From: Amphirosellinia nigrospora
Lineage: Eukaryota; Ascomycota; Sordariomycetes; Xylariales; Xylariaceae
Reading direction: 5' to 3'
Length of the DNA stretch: 64,000 bases
NCBI GenBank assembly: GCA_004123355.1
Contig: SCHM01000007.1
Coordinates: 620,001-684,000 of the forward strand
The notes under the pieces are model-generated. The model was not told where the DNA came from. It did no database searches and worked only from the letters and a program-made list of their open reading frames with translations. A program made the position numbers and the translations under genes. Shown piece by piece: positions 21,244-31,972 of the stretch; position 1 is the first letter of the stretch, and every line of letters starts with the position of its first letter.

Positions 21244-22103
21244 CTACGCCCATATGTATTTGATTAGGCAAGATTGAATCCCATAAGCTGGCCGTTCGGT
21301 AGCTGTTTCCCGAGACGGATTCAAGTCAGAGCCAGGAGTTCCAGGCTTAGTAATAAGAAGAGGTGGAAATGGTCTTCGTGAGTGTTGCTGATTAGAAGGT
21401 CGATGATGAAGAGAGCCCCCAGTGAATTTAGATGTAAATTCATGAGAGGGCGTAGAGTCAATAAAGGCATCAGGTGAAGTGGGTAGATATTGGTAGGTAG
21501 CGTCAGTTTTTGTACTAGGTGAGACTGAATATTGCGAGTTTAAAGAATTAGCAGTATGCTGAACCCATCTAGTAGTAGGTGAATCTATTGCCACGAATCT
21601 GAGCTGGCCTTCTCGTCATAGTCATTAAATAGTTCCCTTTCCGCTAGCTTATGATGATGGGAGTACCGATAGGGCTCATATTTGGCCGGCATGGTGGCCG
21701 GGGCCGACGCTACTGTGGCCGGCGGCGACGAGTTTGATTGGTTTCGCCGAAGCTTCCGTGCCTTGATGTTGGATCGAACACGCTCATAGTTCTTTTTGTA
21801 TGTGTCTGTCTGGTAAGCAAGCGATGTACCAGAACTTGGCGTAGGGGGTTGATCTACTGCCACCAAATCTGAGCTGGCCTTCTCGTCATAGTCATTAAAT
21901 AGTTCCCTTTCCGCTAGCTTATGATGATGGGAGTACCGATAGGGCTCATATTTGGCCGGCATGGTGGCCGGGGCCGACGCTACTGTGGCCGGCGGCGACG
22001 AGTCTGGTTGACTTCGCTGAAGAGTCCGTGCCTCGATGTTGGATTTAACACGTTCGTAATCCTGTTGGTACGTGTCCATATTGCCCATAGTTGTGGTAGA
22101 CAA
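21244..22103 (-). pseudogene. Unidentified protein with a duplicated 90-residue unit, frameshifted
   Basis: The minus start at 22103 (MSTTTMGNMDTYQQDYERV) opens 172 codons. Residues in unit 1 (DTYQQDYERVKSNIEARTL ... YEPYRYSHHHKLAERELFND) recur in unit 2. At the end of unit 2 one base is missing compared with unit 1 (the CCACCAAATCT versus CCACGAATCT region at 21593-21600), which turns SSDLVAVDQPP into a premature end. The lost frame reopens at 21594 (MAIDSPTTRWVQHTANSLNS) and runs to 21244. Composition is Ser/Pro/Thr-rich, probably disordered. There are no known domains. It may have been a single gene of about 290 residues. Confidence 0.5.
21601..22100 (-). repeat. Tandem 270 bp duplication
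   Basis: GAGCTGGCCTTCTCGTCATA recurs at 21601 and 21871, so the period is 270 bp (90 codons). The copies match over about 170 bp (AAATAGTTCCC, GATGATGGGAG, GCCGGCATGGTGGCCG) and then diverge. The period is a multiple of three, so the duplication itself kept frame. Confidence 0.9.
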
Positions 22104-22871
22104 AAACCTTGGGTCAAATACGGGACGCTAAATAGCGGGTTGAATTGATGGGCAGGTCGTATCTAGACAAACAAATGTGCTAGCGATGATACCGACGTCA
22201 TAGAAGTTGGGGAGGACGTTTACTTACCAAAATTGCAACAGCGGCCACCGACCAGGTCGGCTGCTCGCACATCAAAAACTGCTATCCGCTCATCAAACTA
22301 GCCGTTTCTAGTATATCTCCACCTGCACCTCTTGACTGCTTACATGGTACTCAGGTCTGATTTTGACACATGAGTTTTCACTATCTACACATGAAACTAG
22401 CCTTGTTAGGCAATTCCCCACCAACAGCTCTTTGCTGCTCCATATCTCATACAAATTAAGTTAGCATCAGAACAATCAAGAAGCAAGATGCTGAGAGGTC
22501 TTTTCAACGACGTATCACCACTCAGTTTATACACAAAAGCATTTAGCCAGTTATATCTACGCGTCGCTTTTTTATTTATCATTGTTTCGGTATCCAGGTT
22601 ACATTGGTGTACGCCTAGATGCCTGTACAAATTGGGTTGCCAGGAACCTGCTAGCGAGCGAGCGAGCATACGATTAGTACTACTGTACCTACTTATGTAC
22701 GATGTCTGATTAATACTTTTTGCAATACGGGGCGCTGTTGGAGTCTGTATTACAACTTGGAGTAGGGATGGTATTATGGCCGAAGAATGTACGAAGGGTC
22801 TCACGATTTCTTAAGCTAGAGGAGAGTTATCACTTCAGAGGAAAGTCCGGTGTTCTTGGTATTCTTGAGTT
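22104..22871. other. Intergenic; repeat L copy 2 at 22353-22402
   Basis: It holds the second copy of the 49 bp repeat L (GGTCTGATTTTGACACATGA...). Frames at 22406-22804 (minus) and 22488-22709 (plus) have no recognisable content. Confidence 0.45.
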
Positions 22872-23230
22872 TGTCTGAATTGTCTGACCAGTGCGCAATA
22901 CAGTGCCACACAGGGTCCCACACGGAGCTCGCTAGATACTACCCTACGAGGCTGAGGGAGTCGTACGAAGTTATCGTGAGTCTCAGAAGTAGATACCGAG
23001 CTGAACTCGAACACCGAGACACTCGCTTCTCCGGCTACACACGTCTCTCTTTTCGGTCCCGTAGGAGACCGCGAAGCTATAGGAAAGCAGGGGAGAATTC
23101 TGACCATAAAAGGGCACGAATCCTCCCTTCGAGAAAAAGGAACTTAGATCTACATGGCCCTTTGGCACCATGGTTGCTTATTACTCAATTTGAACCCTAT
23201 TCCAAGCCCTCTATCTGAGCCCTTGTGACA
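22872..23230 (-). repeat. Solo LTR, group B, copy B2 (inverted)
   Basis: Reverse-complement counterpart of B1 over about 350 bp, including CAGTGCGCAATACAGT, GAGCTGAACTCGAACACCGA and ending CCCTTGTGACA. Its left end has changed (TGTCTGAATTG in place of TGTCACACGG) and no flanking duplication is visible, so it is older or rearranged. Confidence 0.75.
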
Positions 23231-23351
23231 TACACCCAGATCGTTTGCCCGCATCATATAGAAACTCGCTATTGTAGCTGGCGGTTCCCTGCACTTATTC
23301 AGTTAATACATCATGGATAGCGCCTGGACTAGATCATTATATCACAGCAAA

Positions 23352-23450
23352 TGTTGTACCAAGTGGTTTTAGCAATGTGTGTAGGTAGTCCTGAAGGACA
23401 AGGGTGCAATTTTTATTTGGGCCTATGAGTACTATCCACCCCTACAATTT
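23352..23450 (+). repeat. Repeat H, copy
   Basis: TTGTACCAAGTGG, AAGGACAAGGGTGCA and TATTTGGGCCTATGAGTAC match the right arm at 17076-17160. Confidence 0.6.
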
Positions 23451-23591
23451 ATATACATAAGGATCGAAAAATTACACTTGGAGCTCTAATGCATCTGGAG
23501 GACCAGTGTGGGAGTAGCGACCCACATCTACTATATGTACTGTAGTGTAGGCGTAGGGACCCATCCCTTCTAATTACAAACTTAGGTAGTC

Positions 23592-23773
23592 TGTCAGGTG
23601 ATTGTGCTCCAGAGTGAATAGAGAGACCTGCTTGCTACTAGAGACGTATTTAGGGCTTAATAGAGTGATCAATTAATTCCCGAACCTCCCATATAAGGAG
23701 GGTGCAGTCATATATATATACGAAGGTCTACTAGATCTACCCCTTGGGGTCACTGTGACCAAATACCCTGACA
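23592..23773 (+). repeat. Solo LTR, group A, copy A1
   Basis: 182 bp from TGTCAGGTGATTGTG to ATACCCTGACA, flanked by TAGTC on both sides (23587-23591 and 23774-23778). TG...CA ends, a 5 bp duplication and an internal TATATATATAC box fit a solo LTR left after LTR-LTR recombination. Confidence 0.85.
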
Positions 23774-23778
23774 TAGTC

Positions 23779-24460
23779 AACCCATTCAGAGCCTCACAAC
23801 CGGCCTACGCAATGAAATTCCCTAGGTTATAAAACTCTTCTTAGTCTCTAGCTAACGAGATACATTGCGTAACAGTTATCTACCACAGCAAGGAGCTCCT
23901 TGCTGAAATAAAAAGGAGTCATTAATAAGTAGGTAGGCAAGCAGATAATAAGTTTGTTGTCAGAATTCAAAAAAAAAGAAACCATTTCCCCAAAGGGGAA
24001 AAGAATATAAAGAAGTCGTATGAGACATTTCCCCGCGTCATTCGAAACTTCCTATTTGGTTAGCTTTGCTTAATGTATAGCGGTTAAAGATGATATTATT
24101 ATGACCGAAGAGTAGATACTAAACATAAGTAGTCAGTAGATAAACGGACGAACAATTTACATAATCCTATTGTCTACGCTGCGATGGGAAACCACAATAG
24201 TCGCGTGTTAGCGATAGGGCCATTATTTACTGTGGCAAGGACTTCTCTAGCTAGGGTAATAAACGCGATATTTCATGGATGGTATCTGCCGATTGTGAGC
24301 AAGAAACCCTGATCAAAGCCAGACGAAACTTGTTTATCCCTGCAGTCTTTGCCCATTGCGGAACTTAAGAAACTTTACTTCGAAGCGGGCGTAGCCCTGG
24401 TCGAATACGTTGTCTATAAAATCCCTCCCACCATACCTCACGAAACTACATCTCTTCTCA
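23779..24460. other. 5' flank of the intact ORF; no gene
   Basis: Nothing coding is supported. A perfect small hairpin TTTCCCC-AAA-GGGGAAA lies near 23983-24000, after an A run. Confidence 0.4.
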
Positions 24461-25255
24461 ATGCACAGACAAAACAATCATACGGACTCGCCTCAAAGAA
24501 TGGCCTCGCCACCATTTACACCTAATTACATGGAAATGGCGGTACCCCCTACGCCAGACACCTCATTCACGCCCGCCAAGCCTCAGCCCAATCATCTCCG
24601 GGGTCGTCTCAAGAGACAGGCTCAATTGCCCACGAATCAAAATATCGTGACGGGAGACTATTACTCCCGCAACGCTTTGAATCACGACACGATTCCTCGT
24701 GGGAGACTACCCATTAATATCCATAGCACTATTGGCCCCAGCCAATCCCTTATTCAAGCCACGTTGAAATCTTTCTCCGACACGCCGGTTCCCGGATACG
24801 CTGTCCGGGGCTCCCGTCCGCAGCTTGACACCCGAAATCCTACTACCTCGTCCACAATTCCTTCGCTTCCCTTGAGTAACACTGCCTTTAATCACACCGC
24901 ACCCGCCGCTGAAGGCGGCCTCAAAAGACTAGGCAAACCCCGCCGGCTTCTCTTGGTTATATATAGTATGATCAAAGCCGTGGAAATGGCTGCGCGTTCT
25001 CTCGAGAATCTGTACGTCGTCTTTGATACCATGCCACCGGAAGAAATTGAGAGACATCTTTTGCAGGTGATTGAGGATTTAGTGGTGGAAATCGAGGAAT
25101 ATCGGGTCTGCGAGCCTCCTGAATTAAGACAGCGAACTTTGATAGCCAAAGATACAGCCATACGCCTCATGTTGGTGGTGTCCCATGTATCCGGCAGGAT
25201 CTATTCCCGGGAGTTCATAGCTACCCGGTACGATGTACTGGGTTCCCGAATCTAA
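24461..25255 (+). CDS. Unidentified intact 264-residue protein
   Basis: The ATG at 24461 starts MHRQNNHTDSPQRMASPP; a second ATG at 24500 has a better context (AGAATGG) and could be the real start. The first two thirds are Pro/Ser/Thr/Asn-rich and likely disordered. From about residue 165 it becomes regular and helical (RRLLLVIYSMIKAVEMAARS, VIEDLVVEIEEYRV, RLMLVVSHVSGRI) with no membrane span of full length. The stop TAA is at 25253. No family is recognised. It is one of the few undamaged ORFs here, lying between solo LTRs at 23.6 and 25.4 kb. Codon use and length favour a real gene; expression is unknown. Confidence 0.6.
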   Translation: MHRQNNHTDSPQRMASPPFTPNYMEMAVPPTPDTSFTPAKPQPNHLRGRLKRQAQLPTNQNIVTGDYYSRNALNHDTIPRGRLPINIHSTIGPSQSLIQATLKSFSDTPVPGYAVRGSRPQLDTRNPTTSSTIPSLPLSNTAFNHTAPAAEGGLKRLGKPRRLLLVIYSMIKAVEMAARSLENLYVVFDTMPPEEIERHLLQVIEDLVVEIEEYRVCEPPELRQRTLIAKDTAIRLMLVVSHVSGRIYSREFIATRYDVLGSRI

Positions 25256-25364
25256 TACAAGAAGCACGGCGGTGGAATCGAAGGAGGAGGGGAATGTGAG
25301 GAATGGACTCGAGTTGGATGGTGCGAGTAGTGAAAGTGACATTTAGGCGAAAATAGCCAATAAG

Positions 25365-25426
25365 TGTCACAAGGGCTCAGATGAAGGGCTTGGAAATAGT
25401 TCAAATTGAAGTCAACTAGCCGTCGT
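25365..25426 (+). repeat. 5' LTR fragment of the B/C type
   Basis: TGTCACAAGGGCTCAGATGA... matches the first 60 bp of LTRs B1 and C1. It is cut off by the next LTR (D1), so D1 probably inserted into it. Confidence 0.6.
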
Positions 25427-25736
25427 TGTGACAAGGGCTTGTGTTCAAGTGCTTGAAATTTGGAGTTCAATTCAGCTAATAATCTCCTTGTGGCCTCTAG
25501 GGCTCTGATTTCCTAATTCTGACTTCAATGTAACCTCACCCATGCCCTCAATTTATAGACGAATTCTAAGACCTTTGCCTCCTCGCAGGCTTCCGAGAGT
25601 ATGACTCCTCGAGAGGGGTCGAGGCTATTCCGATTAATGCTATTATGCCATTATGCCTATATCTCAGCCCACAAAAATGATCGGAGTGATACTGTGTGGC
25701 TCCTGTGGCTAAGTCCTGGTGTTGGTCCGTGTGACA
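25427..25736 (+). repeat. Solo LTR, group D, copy D1
   Basis: 310 bp from TGTGACAAGGGCTTGTG to GGTCCGTGTGACA. Flanks GTCGT (25422-25426) and GTTGT (25737-25741) fit a 5 bp duplication with one change. It aligns in inverted orientation with D2 (32636-32859). Confidence 0.75.
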
Positions 25737-25741
25737 GTTGT

Positions 25742-26116
25742 CATGCTGTGCTCATTTCACTCCCTGTTACATTCTACGCGTAAGTTTTCTCTGTTGCTTC
25801 ATGTCCCTTGGTGAAATGCAAACTGAAAGACACACTGTATATGCATGGCACCGCACGTACAGGGCAAAGTCAGTGTGGTTGATAGTAGCGGTGGGTGTGA
25901 GGCGGGAGAACTCGGCAATCTTGGCGCGAAGGACTGCGTCTTGGGCCGTGTCGGCGTAATAGACGCACATGTCGATCATTTTACCCTGGGAATAGGCGGG
26001 CGGTAGTACTATTATTTGCAACAAGGTGCATACGTTAGCTGTGACTCCCTATCTTTTTTCCCACACAAACTTGTCATACATAGTCTAGCCCGGAGTCTGC
26101 CCGGAGAAAGGATATT
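25742..26116. other. No identifiable gene
   Basis: Small frames on both strands without recognisable content. Contains no repeat that I could match elsewhere in the window. Confidence 0.4.
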
Positions 26117-26314
26117 ATTTTGGGCGCGCTAGTTGATGGTCTACTAACGACTCATCGCGCAAGAACCTTAGTATCTCGTTCTGCGGTTAGAATTACGGTA
26201 CCTAACACCAAAACTCGGCGCAAAAGCTATCGCCTGGCCTTGTCGAAGCCCTTGTCCAAACCTTTGCCTAAGCCCCTTGCACGAAGCCTTGTTGGCCCAT
26301 AATACATAACTAGA
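26117..26314 (-). repeat. Dispersed repeat K, copy 2 (inverted)
   Basis: Reverse complement of 5762-5975 with fewer CAAGGGCTTC units. Ends at about TTATGTATTATGGGCC when read on the minus strand. Confidence 0.65.
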
Positions 26315-27268
26315 AACCGCCGGAGCCTCAACTACATTTTAGGTAACCCTAAGTAGGCCTCGCAGCACCGCCTACAACCTCCGAGATACCACGTCGCAGC
26401 AGCAACACCTGTCTCATCAGTTCTATGCTAACAAGCAAGTTACTCGAGCAGGTATGAGATGTTGTGAACGGCCAAATCGTAGGTTACTCTGTCCGCCTGC
26501 CAGCGTTTGAACGATGCTATGGGCTTTAGTTGACTTGTTGACAATTCTACTGGACTTCCACGGCCAAAAATAGCTGAGAATTTGGCAACCGTCCTCCTCT
26601 CTATCATTGGGGTATGTGGCCTTCTAGGACCTCCTTCGCATATCACTTACTGCACACACACATACACACGCCGCTCACACATACCACACGATGTCTGACA
26701 ATACAGGAGAGGCTTCCAAAGAGCGCAAGCTCCTCATGTGCCGACTTCGAAAGCGACAGATCACGCTAATTATTATTTTCACCAACTAACGTTTGCACCT
26801 CCAATTCCAGCGAGCTTTTGCCGCCTTCGTCGTCGTGTATTGTATCTTTTATCGGCAATGCGCCTAACTTAGCAGTATAGAAAGAAATGTGTCTGACGCG
26901 CCCTTCACACCTCGGAATATGTCCCGGGAACGGGAAGCGCAAGAGCGATGACGAGGCCACAGTCGATGATCATCCTTCTCTTCTCGTCTTCACAAGTCCG
27001 AACGCCCCAAGACCCATTCACTCGAGGGAATCCCGATGCATAAGGCAACCTCCCCACACCCCATCCCAACGACCCGGACCTCGCCTATAATACATTGGGC
27101 GCCGGCACTGCCCCGGGCAAGCCTGGAATAGGCGCACAGAAGTGTAATAGTGATATTATCAAGTAGCTAGATTAGCAATGTCATTATTCTAAACTCCTAC
27201 TCATCCTCACGGAGGAAAGGCGCTTCAGCTTACTCGTCGAGCCCGTCTCTAGGACAAGCTTCCATGCT
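26315..27268. other. No certain gene; possible short exon at 26691
   Basis: An ATG at 26691 opens MSDNTGEASKERKLLM, and a branch-point-like ACTAAC followed by CCAATTCCAG (ending 26810) could mark an intron end. I cannot follow a downstream exon, so no gene is claimed. Confidence 0.25.
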
Positions 27269-27638
27269 CTATTCCCGGATGATTCGGAATTCTTCGCCAA
27301 GCTTGTTCATTTTGCGGTACCGCGCCAAAACCATAACATGATCTTTCTTGTTGAGCTCCGGACAATCCGGATTGGTTGCAAGTCGGTCTAGATCGTCGCC
27401 TTGGAGACTAAATTGAACACGACTCGAGGGCAGACACTCGCCAGTCCGTATTTTTATGCCGGCCCTATAATTCGGGTCACAGATAAGGAAAAACTTAACC
27501 AGGTGGGGCTTTTGACGTGTGGGCTTCATCCTAGTGCACTGACCGACGGAGCTACGTCGATTTGTCCCCTTTCGATAGTTTCTGGAGTTCTGGTGTCGTC
27601 GTGTTGCTTACATACCTTTCCAAACAAAACATCTGCAT
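27269..27638 (-). CDS. Small unidentified gene with one predicted intron
   Basis: Exon 2 (27530-27269) reads MKPTRQKPHLVKFFLICDPN... to RYRKMNKLGEEFRIIRE and stops. Directly upstream is an 85 bp candidate intron (27615-27531) with a strong donor GTATGT and acceptor CACTAG. A 23 bp exon 1 with ATG at 27638 (MQMFCLE) joins it in frame, giving about 94 residues. There is no clear branch point, and an in-frame ATG right after the acceptor makes an intronless reading possible. Family unknown; basic and charged, possibly a fragment of a larger protein. Confidence 0.35.
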
Positions 27639-27734
27639 CCATGCTCCCTACCCAATGATTATCTGATGCGCGCGGTCTACTTTTGGACTAGAGCCCAATA
27701 GCTTATAGGAGCCGGGCTAGGGGTGTTAGGCGCA

Positions 27735-28065
27735 TGACGGATATCACGACCACTATTGAGACGGCGGAGGACCTGGTCATGTCAACGCAAGGTATGCAGC
27801 ACTTTGCGCGGGCGTTGACAACGAGAACCTACCACTATCGATCATGTTTCTTGATGAACATATGTTTTACCTTGATACCGCTTTTCCAGATGACTGCTTC
27901 TTTATAACGAACTATGTGCTCATCCACGATCGTGCGAAATCCCGGTTGCGCGAAGCTGCCCCCCGCAAATACGACAACGAAGTGCCTCTTCGAAGCGAAG
28001 ACGCGGACCAGCTTCTGCTTCAAGACCTCAAGCGGCTTGTAAAAGAATTAAAAAGAATTTTTTAA
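27735..28065 (+). CDS. Unidentified short ORF
   Basis: The frame ending at 28065 reads SIMFLDEHMFYLDTAFPDDC and ends in a charged helix DADQLLLQDLKRLVKELKRIF. It stays open upstream of the Met at 27844 to about 27765. Another frame starts with ATG at 27735 (MTDITTTIETAEDLVMSTQG), so a frameshift or intron may join them. Family not recognised. Convergent with the minus-strand relic that follows. Confidence 0.3.
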
Positions 28066-28109
28066 TTCATGCGGGTGCAGTTTGACCCGAAACCGCTCGT
28101 TGTTGCCCA

Positions 28110-28722
28110 TTAACGTAATGTTTTCTTAGTTACAATGATAATCTCTCTACGGACCACTTCGTCTCTTCGAAGCGGTACATCAGACAAGTAAACTCTCGTG
28201 GGGGTATTTTGTGGCATATGGTCCAGCCCATGGCGAATGATCTCTTTCAATACTGCGTTCGATAGTTGACTGCCGCCTAATGCGCCTCTATCTACATCAG
28301 TTAATGCGGCTGTTGCTAAAACGTCGCTATATGTCCGGCCATTGGCATGACACAAGGCCGTCTTGGAACGGCTCGCATACGTAGAGGGCCAGCGACATTT
28401 CTTCCATGGTCGTACGGAATCGCACCTTGTCACCCCATATAGATCGCATTAAGGCAAGGTAATACGAAGTGCAGTGTTGAAGTTCCTGGTCCCGTTCCCG
28501 TTCGCTAAGATAGTTTAGGTAGGTCAGAATCACTTGTCCAATCCTGCGTGAAGCAGCTTGGGCTTTCTCAACAGCCATCTGGAAAATCAGTCGAAGGTGT
28601 TCGTATAACGCGTCCCATTCTATGCTTTTAGTAATGATCTTGTTTTTGTATACTTTTAATAGGTCGTCGTCTTCCGGCATGCCCTGTTTTGCTTGCTGGG
28701 AGACCCCGGCAAGGTGTATCAT
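28110..28722 (-). pseudogene. Unidentified helical protein, frameshifted
   Basis: The frame 28722-28327 (MAVEKAQAASRRIGQVILTY, LQHCTSYYLALMRSIWGDK) is followed by the frame 28433-28110 (SNAVLKEIIRHGLDHM, TRVYLSDVPLRRDEVVRREI). They overlap and are offset, so a single shift near 28350 breaks one original reading. Both parts look like ordinary soluble protein. The upstream minus frame 28730-29032 may be a further piece. No family recognised. Confidence 0.4.
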
Positions 28723-29032
28723 GATAGTCTTAAGCGGCCAACTTAGGTCCTTGTCCAGTGTTCCCCGCCCCAGGACAAGCCGACCCTCTTCCAGAAATGC
28801 TTATGTGACGAACTCGAATGGAGAAGTTAGCGGCTTGTCTGGCGTACTGGGTAAATACGATCTTGTAGGAGCTGCACACAATCCGGCGGAGGGGCTTTGA
28901 ATAACAGTGCTGCTTTAGAGGTTGACGACCCAAGATCGAGCCCGAGTGAGCTACGAGATGGGGTAACAGACTGGCCTGAAGATTAAGTACAGGATGACTA
29001 ACGCTGAGCGGAGAGGCCGCTTGAAGAAACAT

Positions 29033-29734
29033 CTCAAACGAAGCTATTTTTCTCTCATTGTATGTTGTTATTTTCCCGACCTTGGCGACTGGTTAAAACC
29101 GTTACGTGAGCGAGTATTTGAAGTAAACAATACGCCAAACTCAACTGGACGCCAGCCGTGTAGCGACCTACTCGGAGTTGACAGGGGGTGGGGAAGGGAC
29201 AATGATAATACAGGAGTGCAAGGGAAGAACAGATAATTATCCTTACAACTTGACGTTGTTGAAAAATCCGGTAAGCGTTATTGGGCCAAAGGCACTCTCA
29301 AGCACATAGGAAGTACGGCACGTTTCCATCACGATCGAGCTTCGTAGTGAGCTTTTCCATAGCAATCTCGCCCCGGGACTTCTCCCACTGCTGGACTAAC
29401 TATCTATTCACCGATACACCATCCTGATCTGCCCATTACCTCTCTACAGTCTGGATTAGCCGTTTCTGCACATTATCGCAATGACCGGGGTATGCTCTCA
29501 CCTCACAGCAACGCCTTCCAGCCCTTGCAATTCGACTAAGCAGGAGACATGGGCTCTGTTCAAAGAGACCAATGAGATATAAAATGACCGGTTCGGTTTC
29601 CCGGATCTCGTTCGCGATCAGGTCGTTAATGATTTTCGAATGCCCAGGTAGGGAAGCCAGCTTCGGCGCGCCAAAGTCGATGCTTTGGTCGCCCAGCTAC
29701 AAAATATTAATAATTTGTTCTACGACCCAATAGG
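29033..29734. other. Mostly nothing; weak coding relic 29545-29745 (plus)
   Basis: At 29545-29745 a plus frame reads NDRFGFPDLVRDQVVNDFRM and AKVDALVAQLQNINNLFYDP with two in-frame stops, suggesting the remains of a helical protein. The rest of the stretch is featureless. Confidence 0.3.
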
Positions 29735-29880
29735 TTTAGCACCCGCACGGACCAGGGGCTAAGGGGGCCCCTTATAAAGGGGGCTCTGCGGCCACGAGTC
29801 CGTGTGAGGGAGTTTTCCTCGTCACCTCACCTTTCTACCTCCTACGAAGGGGGGGTTTTTAGTCGTGGTTGGAGGTTTTT
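29735..29880 (+). repeat. Dispersed repeat J, copy 1
   Basis: From TTAGCACCCGCACGG through GGCCCCTTATAAA and GAGGGAGTTTTCCTC to GGAGGTTTTT. It matches the reverse complement of 54925-55060. Family unknown. Confidence 0.65.
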
Positions 29881-29963
29881 ATTCTTCCCTTTAGCTTAGG
29901 GCCTGCGCTGTATTTCGTACGTGTAGACCTTAAAGCACCCCCCTACAAAGGAATGAACAATAT

Positions 29964-30420
29964 ATGGGCATGAGTATGGGTGGCTATTCGAGGTCTGGCT
30001 GCTGGCCGGCTACAACTGCGCAGCTTAATATCCCGGCCCGTGCGACGAAAGCGTTGCAACCAGGCATCGAATGGCTGCTCATGCTCCCCCAATATATGCG
30101 TTCAAACCAATCAATCCGTGTGCGAGTCCCTATTGAGTGCGTAAATGCAGAAGTAGAGCTCGCAAGCCAAGTTGTCAAGAAGCTTCTCACAAAAGTCAAT
30201 GTGTATAATCCTACAGGTTTCAAGCTGTTCGTCTCGGGATTTCGGAGGTGATGACAACTACGATCTTAGAGAACTTTCCAGCGCAGCAAAAGAGCCGAGG
30301 CTCGGAAACCAAGATCAGATGGGCGTTGATAACATGGAAACTGACGTGACCGAGTTAGAAACCGATCTCCGGTCCGGCCTAGCTTTGGGACTTCCTTTGG
30401 ATTTTGATCTGGATCGCTAA
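29964..30420 (+). pseudogene. Unidentified protein relic, frameshifted
   Basis: The frame 29964-30251 (PARATKALQPGIEWLLMLPQ, CVNAEVELASQVVKKLLTKV) ends just where another frame, open to 30420, continues with an acidic tail (GGDDNYDLRELSSAAKEPRL, DNMETDVTELETDL). One shift near 30240 would explain both. No domain recognised. Confidence 0.35.
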
Positions 30421-31606
30421 AGCTTTTTATTTGACAGCAATCTTTATCTAGCCGGTATACAGCTTGAGGATGAAGGTGCTTGACGAGTCCATAGACGATA
30501 AAAAGGAGTATTCATCCGATGGAGCTAATAGACAATGGAACACGTGTGGAGATCCCTTTTGCATCTTCTAGCTTGATTAGAAGCTAACCAAGGCAAGTTT
30601 CTGCCGCAAGGTCTTAGGTAAAGACGACTTGGTAAAATGTTACGGAAATCTCACTTTTCAGATTGCATTGGTGCCTTAACTGCAGGAAAGGAAAAGCCGG
30701 GCTATGGAAGAAGTCCTCTTTGGTGAATGTTTAGTGCACTTTTCGGCTCGCTTTCGAGAGGGCCAAAACACCAAAATCGATGTTGAAATTAGGGGCTGGT
30801 AATTCCGGTGGCTGGGTACTTCGCCCCACACACATCTACCATATATACTGAGTTACCACCTCAGTACCCTGTACTTAGACTTGTTCCTTTACTCAACCAA
30901 TATACGAAGTATGACTTACTCGTCAATACTCATAATCTCAACAATCGACGTGGTCCTTGAGTGCCATCCTATCTATAATGTATGTCTGCTATATACCTCC
31001 CAACGTATCGCCGGATCTGACGACCACAGGCTTTGTTTGGACTGGGCAATAAAATCAATTTAACCAACGAGAAGCAAGGAAATTCCGGTTTGGGTTATCC
31101 TCGTTACTATTTCGTTTTGCCATATTTAATAGGAAGCACCGCATCGATGTTTCCAAAATCTGTTATCACGAATGACGACTAGTTACCGACAATGAACTTC
31201 AGACCCCATTAATGCTACATCAGTAGTACCATGCCGACAAGACTGAGTAAATTATCAAACCTGGGGTTGTCCCATATTTAGACAAAGCGTCGTATTATAC
31301 ACACGAAACAGAGTCTGCCAAGAAAAAAAGAAAAAAAAAGAGCAGGCGCAGTTGTAGAACCTATCAAAAACAACACATGTGACATCTTCATACAAAAACT
31401 CTTAAACTGGTTTTTAAAAAGAGGCGATATAGTTTTGAACTCTATCGCCAGCTGCGCCAGAAGGGTTGAACCTGTATGAATTCCACAGCGATGTCTCCTT
31501 ATCTCATACTGTCCAGCCTATATTACTATGGCGGAGTCCAGGATGCTTCCACAAGATAAACAATATCAAAGGCACTATTACGTCGACTGTCGGGTACAGG
31601 GCTGGT
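30421..31606. other. No identifiable gene
   Basis: A/T-rich, with A runs near 31320. No frame or repeat is supported. Confidence 0.45.
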
Positions 31607-31967
31607 TGTCACAAGGGCTCTGATTGAGGGCTTGGAATGGGTTCAATTTGAGTAATAAACGACTATGGTGCCAAAGGGGCCATATAGATCTAGGTTCCTT
31701 ATTCCCTCGGAGGGGGGAATTCGAGCCCTTTTTATGCTCAGAATTCCCTTCCTTTCCTTTCCTTTCCTTTCCTCTACGGGACAGAAAGGAAAGACCTCTG
31801 TAGCCGGTGAGGCGAGTGTCTCGGTGTTCGAGTTCAGCTCGGTATCTGCTTCTGAGACTCACGATAACTTCGTACGACCGCCTCAGCCTCGTAGGGTAGT
31901 ATCTCGCGAGCTCCGTATGAGACCCTGTGTGGTACTGTATTGCGCACTGACCAGGATCCGTGTGACA
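31607..31967 (+). repeat. Solo LTR, group B, copy B1
   Basis: 361 bp from TGTCACAAGGGCTCTGATTG to CAGGATCCGTGTGACA, flanked by a perfect CTGGT duplication (31602-31606 and 31968-31972). It contains a CTTTC microsatellite at about 31747-31773 that is not expanded in B2. The best-preserved member of its group. Confidence 0.85.
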
Positions 31968-31972
31968 CTGGT

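Noticed and set aside
27455-27560. tRNA-like word (TAGCTCCGTCGGTCAGTGCACT) on the minus strand
   Set aside because: It resembles an A box and D arm, but no anticodon stem, T arm or acceptor stem can be formed, and the same bases fit an intron end.
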